The notes beneath the pieces were generated by a model that was not told where the DNA came from, ran no database searches, and saw only the letters and a list, made by a program, of their open reading frames with translations. The position numbers and the translations under genes are program-made. From the NCBI GenBank assembly GCA_028455995.1, contig JABELC010000016.1, forward strand, positions 338,178-402,177: DNA of 64,000 nt, read 5' to 3'. This stretch comes from Scleromitrula shiraiana (Eukaryota > Ascomycota > Leotiomycetes > Helotiales > Sclerotiniaceae). This document shows positions 37,101 through 51,173 of this stretch, in pieces; the first letter of the stretch is position 1, and each line of letters begins with the position of its first letter.

Positions 37101-38775
37101 ATTATATAAATATTATTATAATCATATTTTTATAATAAAAAATTATAATTATATTTTTATATAATAAAAAAGTGTTTATCAATTTTATTATAAATAATCT
37201 AATTTTTAATATTATTAAAAAATATATTGAATTTGTTAATATTTATTAAATAAAATAAAAATAATATATTTATAAAAATAATGTAAATTTTGATTTATTC
37301 AATTCATAATTTGATTTTATATAATTTAATAAATTCTTTAATATCTTTTTTTCTAAATATAATTTTTATAATTTTTATTTTATTAAAATTAATAATTAAA
37401 TTAATTAGCTTTTATAATATTTTATATTATTATTTATTAATAATTAATATTATTATTATTATTTTTTTATTAATTATAATACCCTAAAACTTATTAGAAT
37501 TATATTTATTATTTATAAAAAATATTTTAAAATTGTATATAATTTATTTTGATATTGTGTTTTTATTAATTTAGTTATTTTTGAATGATTTTTTATACAT
37601 TAATATATATTTAAATATTTTTTTTATAAATTTAATAATTATTTATAAATTATTAATTAGATTATTTAATATATAATATATCTTAAATATAATTTTATTT
37701 AAATATTTTATTTTTATATAAAATACTTTATAGATTTTTTTAGTATTCTTTTTTTTTTTTTGCTTTTTTTTATAATATATCAAAAATTGCTTCTATATAT
37801 AATTATTATTGTTTTTAATGATTTTTTCTTTATATTTTCTTTAAATCTTTTTTTAATTTGATTTTAAATAATTTATAAAAAAATAATTTTTGTTTTTATA
37901 TATTTAATATTATTTTTTTATTATTTAATTTTAAACTATTTTTATTATATTAATTTTAAATATTAAATTATAATTTAAATTGATTTCGATAATTATTGCA
38001 TTTTTTTTGATCATTATAATTATTTGTTTTATTATATTTATTATACTTGAAGCTTTTATTTTAATTCTAAAAATTATCTATAAATTTTTTTAATATAATA
38101 TATATCGATATTATTATTTTATAATTTATTATAGATCTAAATTATTTCTTTAATTTTTTAAATAAAATCAAAAATATTTCTAATTAATCAATAATATATT
38201 TAAATATATTGTTTACTTTATTAATATAATAAAATTATTTTTTTATATAAATATAATTAACTTTTTATATTATTTAATAAAGTTTTATATAATTATTTTA
38301 TTTTTACAAAAAATAGCTTTAAATATTATTTAAATTTCTTTTTTTGATTTTTATTTATAATACTTTTTATTATCAATCTTATTTATTTGTTTATTATACT
38401 ATAATAATATAGTTTTTTTTGATATTATATTTTAAATTCTATAATTAAACTTTTTATTTTTTATAGAAACATAGATAAATTTAATATATTATATTCAAAT
38501 ATTTTATTTTTAAATATACTTAAAAATATTATTATTATAAATTTATTTAAAATATTTATATATTATAAAATTAATATATATATAATTAATTTATAATCAA
38601 AATCATTATTTTTATTATTAAATTTTATTATGTTATTATATATTTTCTTTAAATTGATTTAATATTAGATTTTTAATATATAATATCAATAACTTTTTTT
38701 TTAATAATATCCTAAATTTTTAAATTTATTTTTTTATATATATACTTTTTTATCTTTTTATTTTTATTTTTATTT

Positions 38776-39120
38776 TTGTTTATATTAAAAATCATAATTC
38801 TTTTAGTTATAATTATTCTGATTATAATTATTTTCATTATTTTAAAGTATATAATTATTTTAATTATTATTTTGATTATAATAAATTTGATTAAATTGAT
38901 TTTAATTAGATTACTTTTGATTAAATTGATTTTGATTATGTTAATTCTGATTAAATTGAAATATATTATTATTTCAATTATAGTAATTTTTATTATAATT
39001 ATTTATATTATAATGATTTTGATCAAGTTAATTTTAATTAAATTGAATTATACAATTATTATAATTATGATGATTTTTATTATAATTATTTTTATTTTAA
39101 TGATTTTAATTATAATATAA
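38776..39120 (+). repeat. Internal ~15-bp period repeat of the LTR element (E1 copy)
   Basis: Imperfect repeats of GATTAAATTGATTTT give an open frame of ILIKL-like pentapeptides. The counterpart is present in E2 (about 55940-56285) and inverted in E3 (48495-48812), so the repeat is part of the ancestral element. Its meaning before base change cannot be read. Confidence 0.75.
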
Positions 39121-39870
39121 TATGCAATAATTAAATAAAATTATATATTAAACAAAATTATATATCAAACAAAATTATATATTAAATAATATAATTTATT
39201 GATTTATATATTATTAAAATGATTTTGAATAAACATTTAAAATTAACTTTTATTATAAATTAGATATTTTTTAATGATTTATTAAATTATTTTAGAAAAC
39301 TAGCTATTATTTATAAGATTAAAGTATTTTATTTAATTTATTTCCTTTTTTGAATTTGTTTTTTTATATTTTCTTTTTGATCCTATTTTTTTAGATTTTT
39401 TATTATTGTTTTTATATTATTAAATCAGAATTTTATTAATTGATCTCTATAAAATTATTTTAAATAGACTTTAATTTATTTAAAGTATAATTTTGTATAT
39501 ATTATATTTTATAATATATAAATTATTGAAATAAATATATTAATATAAATACTATCTTTTTATAATATTTTTATTATCATTATTAAATATTCTTTATTTA
39601 ATATTCAAAATATTTTTATACTAATATCTTTAAATACTTTTTTAAAATCTATTTGTAAATTTATATTAATAAAATTCTTTAAATTATTAATTATATATCT
39701 ATCAAATTTATATTTTAGATAATAGTTTATTATATATAAATCTTCTATCTTATATCCTTTAAATCCAATAATAAAATCTAAATCATATAAAAATAATCTT
39801 TCAAATAAAGTTTTTTAATATTTTTTATTTTATCTAAATTTAAAGTTTTAATTATATTCAAAATTATATA

Positions 39871-40167
39871 TATTATTATTTTTTTATTATTATTTTTTTA
39901 TTATTATTTTTTTATTATTATTTTTTTATTATTATTTTTTTATTATTATTTTTTTATTATTATTTTTTTATTATTATTTTTTTATTATTATTTTTTTATT
40001 ATTATTTTTTTATTATTATTTTTTTATTATTATTTTTTTATTATTATTTTTTTATTATTATTTTTTTATTATTATTTTTTTATTATTATTTTTTTATTAT
40101 TATTTTTTTATCATTATTTTTTTATCATTATTTTTTTATCATTATTTTTTTATTATTAGTTTTTTTA
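39871..40167. repeat. 14-bp satellite in E1, about 21 copies
   Basis: Tandem units of ATTATTATTTTTTT, the last few with ATCATTA. E2 (about 57010-57050) and E3 (about 47745-47780) have only a single such segment, so this is another expansion private to E1. Confidence 0.95.
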
Positions 40168-41436
40168 AAATTAAATTTAAACTTTCTAACAATGCTATTT
40201 ATTATATTTTTGAATAAAAAGATCTTTATTTATATTTATAATATTAAAGTTGATATTTATTTGAATATTTATTATTAATATTACTTTTATAATAAACTTA
40301 TATATATTAAACTTTTATTAAAGTTTTTTAATATTATTTTTAATATTAATTAAAGTTTTTTAATTTGATTGAAGATTTATTTTAATTATCAAAATATTAA
40401 TAATAATTCTAAATTTTGAATATTTATATTTAATAAATTTTTTTTATAATTGTTTAAAATTGATATTCATATTTTTTAAATTTCTTTTATTTTTTATACC
40501 GTTTTTGTTTATTATGTTGTTTATAATATTATAATATAAAATAAAAAAATGTTTTTAATAATATTTTATATTTGTTTATTAGGTATTATAATAGTTATTA
40601 TTAAATATGTTTTTGCTTAATTTTTTTGTTATTATTAAACAAATATTTAACATCAAATCAAAAAGTTCAGTCTAATAAAGCTTTGAATTAAGCATAATTA
40701 TTTCAATTTATAAAATAAATCTAATATTAAATTAGAGTTTATTTTAATAAAGTTTTTTTAAATTAAATATATTTATTGTAATTTATAAAATGAATATATA
40801 ATAAATAAATTTGTTATAAAGTAAAAAAATAAATAAAGTAATAATAAAGAAATGTAAAAATATAAAAATAAAAATTGTTAAAAATTTTAATAAGAGTTTT
40901 TAAATAAGGGTTTTTATATAAATGATTTTATTATTATCTTTATAATTATAATAAAATAGTTATTATTATTAATAATTTTATTTATTATTATCTTTATAAT
41001 TATAATAAAATAGTTATTATTATTAGTATTTTTATTTATTAAAATATTTCTTTAAATAATATAATATATATTTAAATAATATAATATTTATTTAAATAAT
41101 ATAATATAATTTATATTTTTATTATTCTTTTATTTATAATAGATATTTAAATTTTATAATTTTAAAATTGATTCAAAAATTATTTTACTTATAATAAATA
41201 TTTAAATTTTATAATATTTAAACTAAAATTAAAAACTATTTTTTTCATAATATATATTTAGATATTGTAAAATTCAATTTTCTTTTTTATTAAAAACTAA
41301 ATAATTTATAGATCTTTTTATTATTAAAAATTATAAAAAGTTTTTTATTAATAATAAATAAAAACATTTAAAATTTATTAAAATTAATATTATATATAAA
41401 ATAAAATTTTTAATTTATAATATATATATTAATTGA

Positions 41437-41597
41437 TATTTATATGATTTTAGAAAGTTTAAAATTATATAATAAAGAATATCCTTTATGTTGTATTATT
41501 ATATTCAAAAAGATCAAGAAAGGTATTGTACATTGTCGAGAGTATATATCTCCTTAACGGGTACGTGATGTAAGGTCAGGTGTTGACTGTATAGACA
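41437..41597 (+). repeat. E1 right LTR
   Basis: 161 bp. Here the inner half is nearly pure A/T and the outer half keeps G/C (CTCCTTAACGGGTACGTGAT), the reverse of the left LTR. Followed by the AATAT duplication. Confidence 0.9.
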
Positions 41598-43097
41598 AAT
41601 ATCTCGATAATTAAAGATTTATATTCTTATAGTCAATATATTTTAAAAAGAAATTAAAGATTTAATCTTAAAATGAAGAAAAAAAAACAACTTTTTAATT
41701 TTATTTTTTTATTCTAATTTTTTATAGGTTCTTTTTTAAAATAATTTTTTTTATTAATAATATTGATTTTTTCTTTGGTTTTAATTTTATTTTTTATATC
41801 AATTTCTTTTTTTAAATATTATAATTTAATAATCATTTTTACTTTTGAGATATATTTTATAATATATTTTATTTCAATTTTTATATTTATTTTTTAAATT
41901 TAATTTTTATATTTTTCAAAATTATTTAGTTTTTTTTGAATTTTTAAATATTTTAAAGTTTTTTTTTATATATAATAATTATTTAAAGTATGTTTTAATT
42001 TAAATAAATATAATGTAATATATTTATATTATAATTTTAATTGAAATAATATATTATCAATTTTTTGTTTTATATTTTTAAATAATAAAATTTTATTTTT
42101 AGTTTTATAATTAAATATTTTATTATAAATAATTTTTTTTATTTTTAATATTTGTTTTTATATATATTAATTAAATTAATTAGTTTTTATATTAATTATA
42201 ATAAAATTAATTAAATTAATTAGTTTTTATATTAATTATAATAAAATTAATTATATTTGAATTTAAATATTATTTTATAATAAATTTAACCAATTTATTA
42301 GCTTTTGTATTATTTAGAATGTTAATATAGTTTAAAATCTAATAAAAAAAATTTCGGCTTTATATATTTTAATTTATTTTATTATTTTTATAGTTTTGAT
42401 TTATTAATTTTATTTAAAATTATTTAATAAAGTTTTTAATTTAAATAATCTAGTTTAATTATTTAAATATAGTTAAAAATAGATTTTTAATTTAATAATT
42501 TGATTTATTATTTTGATTATATAAATAATTTTTTAAATTTATTATTATATATAATTTTGTAAAAGTTTAAATTATATTATCTAATATTTTTTAATTTTAA
42601 ATTATAATTATATAAAAGAATATTAATATTTATTAAACTTTTTCTAATTCTATTTATAAATATCAATAGATTTAAATAAAAACTTTTATAAAAAAATTAA
42701 TAAGTAATAGTTTATTTAAATCGTTTTTTATTTTTTTTCGATATTTTATTAATTAAAATAAAATATAACATATTTATGTTTTGAAAAATAAAATAGAACT
42801 AATAAATTAATTCAAAAAACTATCAATAAAAATAAAATTTATTAAAAATTATTATAATATGTTATGATTAAAATAAAATTTTTAAGATTTGTATTTTATT
42901 AAATAAAACATTTTTATTATTTATTATAATTTAATTGATAAAATATTAATAAGAAAATTTTAATATTCAAATATTATACTTTTCAATATTGAAATTTAAT
43001 TTAATTTCAAAAAAAAGTAAATTTGCTTTAATTTCTATAATTAATATAAAAGTTATTTAAAAAATCTCAAAGATTTTTTATAGTTTTAGATTTTATA
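41598..43097. repeat. Repeat X, copy 2, part right of E1, and adjoining AT-rich DNA
   Basis: 41603 to about 42070 matches copy 1 from 30780 on. Around 42000-42050 it runs through the place where foldback copy 1 interrupts copy 1, so it supplies an empty site. At about 42165-42250 a ~49-bp unit with TTAATTAGTTTTTATATT is duplicated in tandem. The rest, up to 43097, has no recognised element. Confidence 0.6.
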
Positions 43098-44079
43098 CTC
43101 GGTCAAATTAAAATTGAAGCACGCGCAAAATAAGCGAATCGCTTCAAAATCGACCATTTTGTACAAATCACTTTTTGTGCCGATGTAAATAAATCAATCA
43201 TTTATTTGTAGAATTATTTAAGATATTAAATATAGATTATTTTTATATTAAAGTATTTATTATTAAAATTTAAAAATTAAATAATGATTTTAAAATATAT
43301 AATATTTAATTAAATATAAAGTAAAAATTATATAAAAATACTATAATTTTAATTTAATTTAAATCAAATAAATTATTATATTAAAAAATTATAAAAATAT
43401 ATATGAATATATAAAAAAAAAGTTTTATTTAATATAAATATTATATAATAAAGTTTGATATAGTATTCTTTAAAAATCAAAATTATAAAGGTATTTTTAA
43501 TTTTTTAAAATCTTTAAAAATCTTAATAATTTATTTAAATCAAAATATATTAAATAATCTTTTAATATAGTAATTATAAAGATAAAAACTATTGTATATA
43601 AAAATTTGAAGTAATTTTATTGATTTTTAAAAATTAAAATTAATATAGTAATGCTTGATATTTAATGTTTATAAGCATTATATATACTCTTTTTAATTTT
43701 ATTATATTATATTTTTTATATATTTTTAATATATATAATATTTATATTAAATAAAATTTTCTTTTATATATTTATATATATTTACATTATTTTTTAATAT
43801 AATAATTTATTTGATTTAAATTAAATTAAAATTATAATATTTTTATATAATTTTTATTTTATATTTCATTAAATATTATAAATTTTAAAATCATTATTTA
43901 ATTTTTAAATTTCAATAGTAAATACTTTAATATAAAAATAATCTATATTTAATATCTTAAATAATCCTATGAATAAATGATTGATTTATTTACATCGGCG
44001 CAAGAGATGATTTGTATAAAATCGTCGATTTTGAGGGTTTTCGGCAATTGGCGCGTGCTTTAATTTTAATTTAATCGAG
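43098..44079 (+). mobile_element. Foldback DNA element, copy 2 (982 bp, long TIRs, TA target)
   Basis: Starts CTCGGTCAAATTAAAATTGA and ends with the near-complement (AATCGAG), flanked by TA at 43096-43097 and 44080-44081. The arms, about 43098-43447 and 43733-44079, are complementary for ~350 bp with few mismatches; the centre of ~285 bp is unique. No coding capacity is left, so it is non-autonomous or erased. Length and end sequences match copy 1, but the two distinguishable ends are swapped, so orientation is opposite. The outer ~110 bp keep GCACGCGC, AAGCGAATCGCTTC and similar G/C, the rest is A/T. Confidence 0.87.
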
Positions 44080-44081
44080 TA

Positions 44082-46404
44082 ATTATTATCAAAATTCTAG
44101 TAATTTTAATTAATTTCTTTATTAAATTATTAAACTATAATTTATTATATGAATAATATAAACTATATAGATTTAATAAATAATTACTAAATTTAGCTTT
44201 TTTTTAACATTTATAAATTTAATTATATATTTAAATATTGATTTCGTTGATTTAATATGTATATTTATATATATTTTAAAAAGTAGATTAATATTGAATT
44301 AAATATTTAATTAATATATTAAGTCTTTTAATCATAATACTTTTTAATTAAAAAATACAATAATTAATTCGATTTTTTTGTTTTTAATAAAATAAATCAA
44401 TTCGATTTTAATAATATTAAATTATATTATATCAATATTTTTTTTTAATATAATATAATAACTTCTTTTTAATATAATATAATAATTTCTTTTTTTAAAA
44501 TAACTTTATTTTTTGAAAAAATATAGAAAAAACTATACAAACTACATTGTTAATATATAATAAAATCTTTTAGATAAATCAAAAATAAAATAAAAAAAGA
44601 TAAATTACTTTGTAATATTTCAATATTAATCTAATGAAATTTTTCAAATTATTTATTAAATATAAATCTTAATTTTCGATTTTCTATAAACAATTCTATT
44701 TATATTATTAAATTTATTAGAAAAATTTAATGTTTTTAAAATATTTATTATTTGATTTTTAATTATATAATTAAAAAAAAATTTTATATTAAAAAAAATT
44801 ATAAATACTTTTAATCTAAATTCTTTATTTAATTTGTTTTTTTTTGTAAAGAATATTATTATATTAATAATTGATTTTTTAAATTAATTATCAATTTATA
44901 AAAAATGAAATAAATTAATAATCTTTATAAAATGATTTGATTTTTTAATTAATATTTATTTACTAATTTTCTTTCAATGATTTAATAAAGAAATCTTTTA
45001 ATAAACTTCAAAAATAAAATAATCTAGTTTTCCAAATTTTTTAAAAATTACTTTCACAATTTGGTTTTAATATTTTAAATAATATTTTAATTTAAATAAA
45101 ATCAAATATATTTTGGGAAGTTATTTAAAAATATGTTTATATATTTTCTAAATAATAATATAAATGATTAAATTGAAATCTAAAAATTTATTTTTGATTT
45201 TAATTAAACAAATATTTTAAAATTTTAATAATATTAAATTTAGTTCATTTTATTAATTCATTCTATAATCTATTTATTTAAAAATAAAAGCTTTAAGAAA
45301 AAAGTATTGTCAAAAAATTTGTATTTTTTTAAAAATTTTCATATTCAATTAACAAATGATAAATATTTTTTCAATTTTTTATTCATTGATATATATTATC
45401 ATGTTAAAAATAAATTTAAAATTTTAACTTTTTTAAAAAAGAGTTCTAATAATTATATCTAATCATTTTAATGAAAAAAAAGTATTTAATTATAAATCAA
45501 AAAAATTGATCTTATTTAATAATATTTTTAGAACTTCTTTTTTATTTTTAAAACATTTTCTTTTCTTGAATTTTTCAAATTATTATTTTATTAAAATTTA
45601 AATAAATATATAAATCTATTAATAAAATCATTGATTTTAACTATAATTATAATAAAATTGATCAATTTTATTATTATTTAATCAAAAAAATTAATAATTT
45701 CTTTTAAATATTTAATATCAATAAAACAGATTAAAACCTACATTAATTTCTTTAAATAAATAATAAAAATTTATTAATTTATCGTTTTAATATTAAATTA
45801 ATCAAAAATAAAAAAAATATTAATAAAAATTAGGTTTTAAATAAAAAATAAAATATTATAATAATCTAAATCTATTTTTAAAAAGATTTATTAATTTTTA
45901 GTATCAACTTTTTGAATAAAGATAAAATCAAAAACTATTTCCTTTTTTATTTAAAATTTAAAAAGGATTTTTTTCTTCAAATTATTATATAACTTTGAAT
46001 TATTAAATTCAATTTCTTTAATAAATTGAGTTATATTATTAGATTTAAAAAATAAAACATTTTATTAAAAATAATAAATATTAATTTTTTTCAAAATAAT
46101 TATTTTGAAATTACGCAATAAAAAATACAAAATTCAATTAAATATAAATTAACTCTATTTTTCTTGATCTTTTTTATTATAAATATTATAAATTAATATT
46201 TAATTATTTTGATTTAAAGTAATATTTAATATTATTAACTTAAAAATATAAAGAAATGTAAAAAATCTTTTATTAAAATTCAGATATTTTTTATAATATA
46301 AATTATAATATATAATAAACCTAAAAATAATAAAGAAATCTAGATAAAATTAAGATATAAAATAAAAATCTAAATTTTAAATAATCTAAAGTTTTTATAT
46401 AAAT
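44082..46404. other. AT-rich segment, no identified element
   Basis: About 2.3 kb between the second foldback element and E3. No termini, tandem arrays or frames that I can support. It is the left flank of the E3 insertion. Confidence 0.5.
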
Positions 46405-46409
46405 ATTAA

Positions 46410-46569
46410 TGTCAATATAGTGAACACGTGACTTTATGTCACATGCCCATTAAGGAGATATATACTTTCGATCGTGTACAACATCTTTTTTAATCTCCTT
46501 GAACATAGTAATATGATATAAAAGAATATTTATATTATATAATTTTATATTTTTAGAGTTATATAAATA
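46410..46569 (-). repeat. E3 LTR, left
   Basis: 160 bp. Outer part GTGAACACGTGACTTTATGT and following bases keep G/C; the inner part, towards 46569, is A/T-rich. Confidence 0.9.
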
Positions 46570-49500
46570 CTAATTAATATATATATTATAAATTAAAAGT
46601 TTTATTTTATTCATAATATTAAATTTAATAAATTTTAAATGTTTTTATTTATTATTAATAAAAAACTTTTTATAATCTTTAATAATAAAAAGATCTATAA
46701 ATTATTTAGTTTTTAATAAAAAAGAAAATTGAACTTTACAATATCTAAATATATGTTATAAAAAAAATAATTTTCAATTTTAGTTTAAATATTATAAAAT
46801 TTAAATATTTATTATAAATAAAATAATTTTTAAATCAACTTTAAAATTATAAAATTTAAATATCTATTATAAATAAAAGAATAATAAAAATATAAATTAT
46901 ATTATTTAAAAAAACATTTTAATAAACAAAAATATTAATAATAATAATTATTTTATTATAATTATAAAAACAACAATAAAATTATCTATATAAAAACCCC
47001 TATTTAAAAATCTTTATTAAAACCTTTAATAATCTTTATTTTTATATTTTTATATTTTTTTATTATTGTTTTATTTTTTTTATTTTATAATAAATTTATT
47101 GATTATATATTTATTTTATAAATAGGAATAACTATCTCTAATGTAAAAACTTTATTAAAACAAACTCTAATTTAATATCAAATTCATTTTATAAATCAGA
47201 ATAATTATATTAAATTTAAAATTTTTTAGATTAAAATCTTTAATTTGATATCAAATATTTATTTAATAATAATGAAAAAACTAAAAAAAAATATATTTAA
47301 TAATAATTACTATATTATCCAATAAACAAATATGAAGTATTATTAAAAACATTTTTCCATTTTATATTATAATACTATAAATAATATAGCAGGTAAAAAT
47401 AATATGAAGAACAAAAAAAGGTCGAGAAATATGAGTATGAGTATGAGTTTTAGATAATTATAAAAAAAAAGCAATTTATTAAATATAAATATTCAAAATT
47501 TAAAATTGTTATTAATATTTTAATAATCAAAATAAATTTTTAATTGAATCAAAAAATCTTGATTAATATTAAAAATATTATCAAAAGATTTAATAAAAAT
47601 TTAATATATGCAGATTTATTACAAAAATAATATTAATAAAAAATATTTAAAGAAATATAAATTTCGATATTATAAATATAAATGAAAATCTTTTTATTCA
47701 AAAATATAATAAATAATATTTTTGAACAATTTATATTTAATTTTTTAAAAAAATAATAATAAAAGGATAATAATATATATGATTTTAAATATAATCAAAA
47801 TTCTCAACTTAAATAAAATAAAAAATATTAAAAAAATTTATTTGATAGATTATCTTTAAGCGATTTAAACTTTATTAATAAATTTGAGGGATATAATATA
47901 GAAAACTTATATATAATAAATTATTATCTAAAATATAAATTTAATAAATATATAATTACTAATTTAAAGATCTTTATTAATATAGATTTATAAATAAATT
48001 TTAAAATAATATTTAAAAATATTAATATAAAGATATTTTAAATATTAAATAAAGAATAATTAATAATAATAAAAAAAATGTTATAAAAAAACAATGTTTA
48101 TATTAATATATTTATTTTAATTATTTATATATTATAAAATATAATATATATAAGATTATATTTTAAATACATAAAAGTTTATCTAAAAAAAATCTATAAA
48201 GATTGATCAATAAAATTTAGGTTTAATAATATAAAAATAATAATAAAAAATTTAAAAAAAAAAGAGATTAAGAAAAAAGTATAAAAAAACAAATTAAAAA
48301 AAAAGTAAATTAAATAAAATATTTTAATTATATAAATAATAATTAATTTTTTAAAACAATTCAATAAATTACTAAAAAAGATTTAATTTATAATAAAAAC
48401 TGATTTTGAATATTTATTTAAAATTATTTTAATAATAATATATAAATTAATAAATTATATTAACTAATATACAATTTTTATTAATAATTAAATATTATAT
48501 TATAATTAAAATTATTAAAATGAAAATAATTATAATAAAAATATTTATAATCAAAATAATTATATGTTTTAATTTAATTAAAGCTATCTTAATCAAAATC
48601 AATTCAATCAAAAATAATTTAATCACAATTATTATACTATAAATAATTATAATAAGAATTATTATAATCAAAACAATTATATATTTCAATCTAATTAGAA
48701 TCAATCTAATCAAAATCAATTTAATCAAAATCAATTTGATTAAAATCAACTTAATTAGAATTATTATATATTTTAAAATAATTAAAATAATTATAAATAA
48801 AATAAGTATCAATAAAATAATTATAAATAAAATAATTATAATTTTTAATATAAATAAAAGTAAAAAAAAAAAAGATAAAAAAATAAATATATATAAAAAA
48901 TAAATATAAGGATTTAAAATATTATTAAAAAAAAAGTTATTAATATTATATATCGAAAACTCAATATTAAATCAATTTAAATAAAATATATAATAAGATA
49001 ATAAAATTTAATAATAAAAATAATAATTTTCATTATAAATTAATTATATATATATTAATTCTATAATATATCAATATTTTAAACAAATTTATAATAATAA
49101 TTTTTTTAATTATATTTAAAAATAAAATGCTAAAATATTATATATCAAATTTAATCATATTTTTATAAATAATAAAAAATTTAATTATAGAATTTAAAGT
49201 ATAATATTAAAGAAAATTATATTATTATAATATAATAAATAAATAAAATTAATAAAAAAAATATTATAAATAAAAATCAAAAAAACAAGTTAAATAATAT
49301 TTGAAGTTATTTTTTATAAAAACAAAATGATTATATAAAACTTTATTAAATAATATAAAAAGTTAATTATATTTATATAAAAAAACAATTTCATTATATT
49401 AATCAATCAAATAATATATTTAAATATATTATTGATTAACTATAAATATCTTTAATTTTATTTAAAAAATAAAAATAAAACGATTTAGATTTATAATAAA

Positions 49501-50738
49501 TTATAAAATAATAATATTGATATATATTATATTAAAAAGAATTTATAGATAATTTATAAAATCAAAATAAAAATTTAATTATAATAAATATAATAAAACA
49601 AATAATTATAATAATTAAAAAAAATATAATAATTATCAAAATCAATTTAAATTATAATTTGATATTTAAAATTAATATAATAAAAACAATTTTATATCAA
49701 ATTATAAAAAATAATATTAAATATACAAAAAAAAAAAATATTTTTTTATAAACTATTCAAAATCCAAACAAAAAAAAACTTAAAAAAAATATAAAGAAAA
49801 AATCATTAAAAGTAACAATAATTATATATATAAATAATTTTTAATATATTATAAAAAAAAAATAAAAAATAAACAAAAAGAATATTAAAAAAATTTATAA
49901 AGCATTTTAATTAAAAATAGAATATTTAAATAAAATTATATTAAAGATATATTATATATTAAATAATTTAATTAATAATTTATAAATAATTATTAAATTT
50001 ATAAAAAAAATATTTAAATATATATTAATATATAAAAAATCATTTAAAAATAACTAAATTAATAAAAACATAATATCAAAATAAATTATATATAATTTTA
50101 AAATATTTTTTATAAATAATAAATATAATTTTAATAAGTTTTAAAATATTATAATTAATAAAAAAATAATAATAATATTAATTATTAATAAATAATAATA
50201 TAAAATATGATAAAAGTTAATCAATTTAATTATTAATGATAATAAAATAAAAATTATAAAAATTATATTTGAAAAAAAAGATATTAAAAAATCTATTAAA
50301 TTATATAAAATCGAATTATAAATTGAATAAATCATGGTTTATATTATTTTTATAAATATATTATTTTTATTTTATTTAATAAATATCAATAAATTCAATA
50401 TATTTTTTAATAATATTAAAAACTAAATTATTTATAATAAAATTAGTAAATATTTTTTTATTATATAAAAATATAACTATAATTTTTTATTATAAAAATA
50501 TAATAATATATTTATATAATTAAGAATTTTGAATAATATTTATTATTTTATAAAAATAGAATTATAATATTTATATAAATATCTTAATTATTTAGTTATT
50601 TATAGATTATATAATATATTTAAATAAATTGATTATAATGACATAAATAAAAATGAGATCGATAAATTAATGAAATATTATAATTAATATTAAATATATA
50701 ATAAATTATTAAAAAAATTTAAATTCAAAATTAATAAT
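46410..50738 (-). mobile_element. LTR retrotransposon E3, left segment (split by E2)
   Basis: Opposite orientation to E1 and E2. Its left LTR is 46410-46569, preceded by the duplication ATTAA (46405-46409). The interior matches E1 inverted: the frame at 48495-48812 on the minus strand equals E1 38776-39120, and 50141-50335 equals E1 37290-37487. The segment is cut at 50738 by E2. Removing E2 and one 5-bp duplication leaves an E3 of 7,635 bp, almost the same as E2 (7,663). Confidence 0.88.
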
Positions 50739-50898
50739 TATTTATATGACTCCGGGGGTATGGAATTATACAATTATGGTATCAATCAGTATTATATTAT
50801 TTGTTTAAAGAGTTTAAAAAAGATGTTATACGCTATTGAGGATATATATCTTCTTAATAGATATATAATATAAAATCATATATTTGATTATATAGATA
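50739..50898 (+). repeat. E2 left LTR
   Basis: 160 bp, starting with the TATTTATATGACTCCGG form of the terminus (one G to A change). Outer half keeps G/C, inner half does not. Confidence 0.9.
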
Positions 50899-51173
50899 TT
50901 AGTAACTTTTTAAAAACTTGAAGTTATATATATAAAAAGTTGAATTTTGTAAAAACTATAAACTATTTATATAAAATAAAAACAAAATAAGCTTTTTTTA
51001 GTTTTTTATTATTTTAAAATCTTTATAATTTATTTATATATAATATAATATTTTAAAATTAGATTAAAATAAATATTATTTAGATTATATATTATTGTTA
51101 TTTTATATTATTATTGTTTTTTATATTGTATTTTTTATTATTTTATTTTATAATGATTATATATAAATTAAAT

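Larger units (their letters stand above)
33546..41597 (+). mobile_element. LTR retrotransposon E1, 8,052 bp, RIP-degraded
   Basis: Bounded by LTRs at 33546-33705 (160 bp) and 41437-41597 (161 bp) and by the perfect 5-bp duplication AATAT (33541-33545, 41598-41602). The left end reads TGTTTGTATGACTCCGG; the right ends in a GACTGTATAGACA form, so TG...CA termini hold. The interior aligns with E2 and E3: the Ile/Leu/Lys frame at 38776-39120 recurs at 55857-56285 and, inverted, at 48495-48812. No gag, protease, polymerase or integrase motif is readable, so the superfamily is open. TG...CA ends are symmetric and the primer-binding site is unclear, so the strand is a convention. E1 is about 400 bp longer than its relatives owing to private tandem repeats. 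It is inserted in repeat X. Confidence 0.9.
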
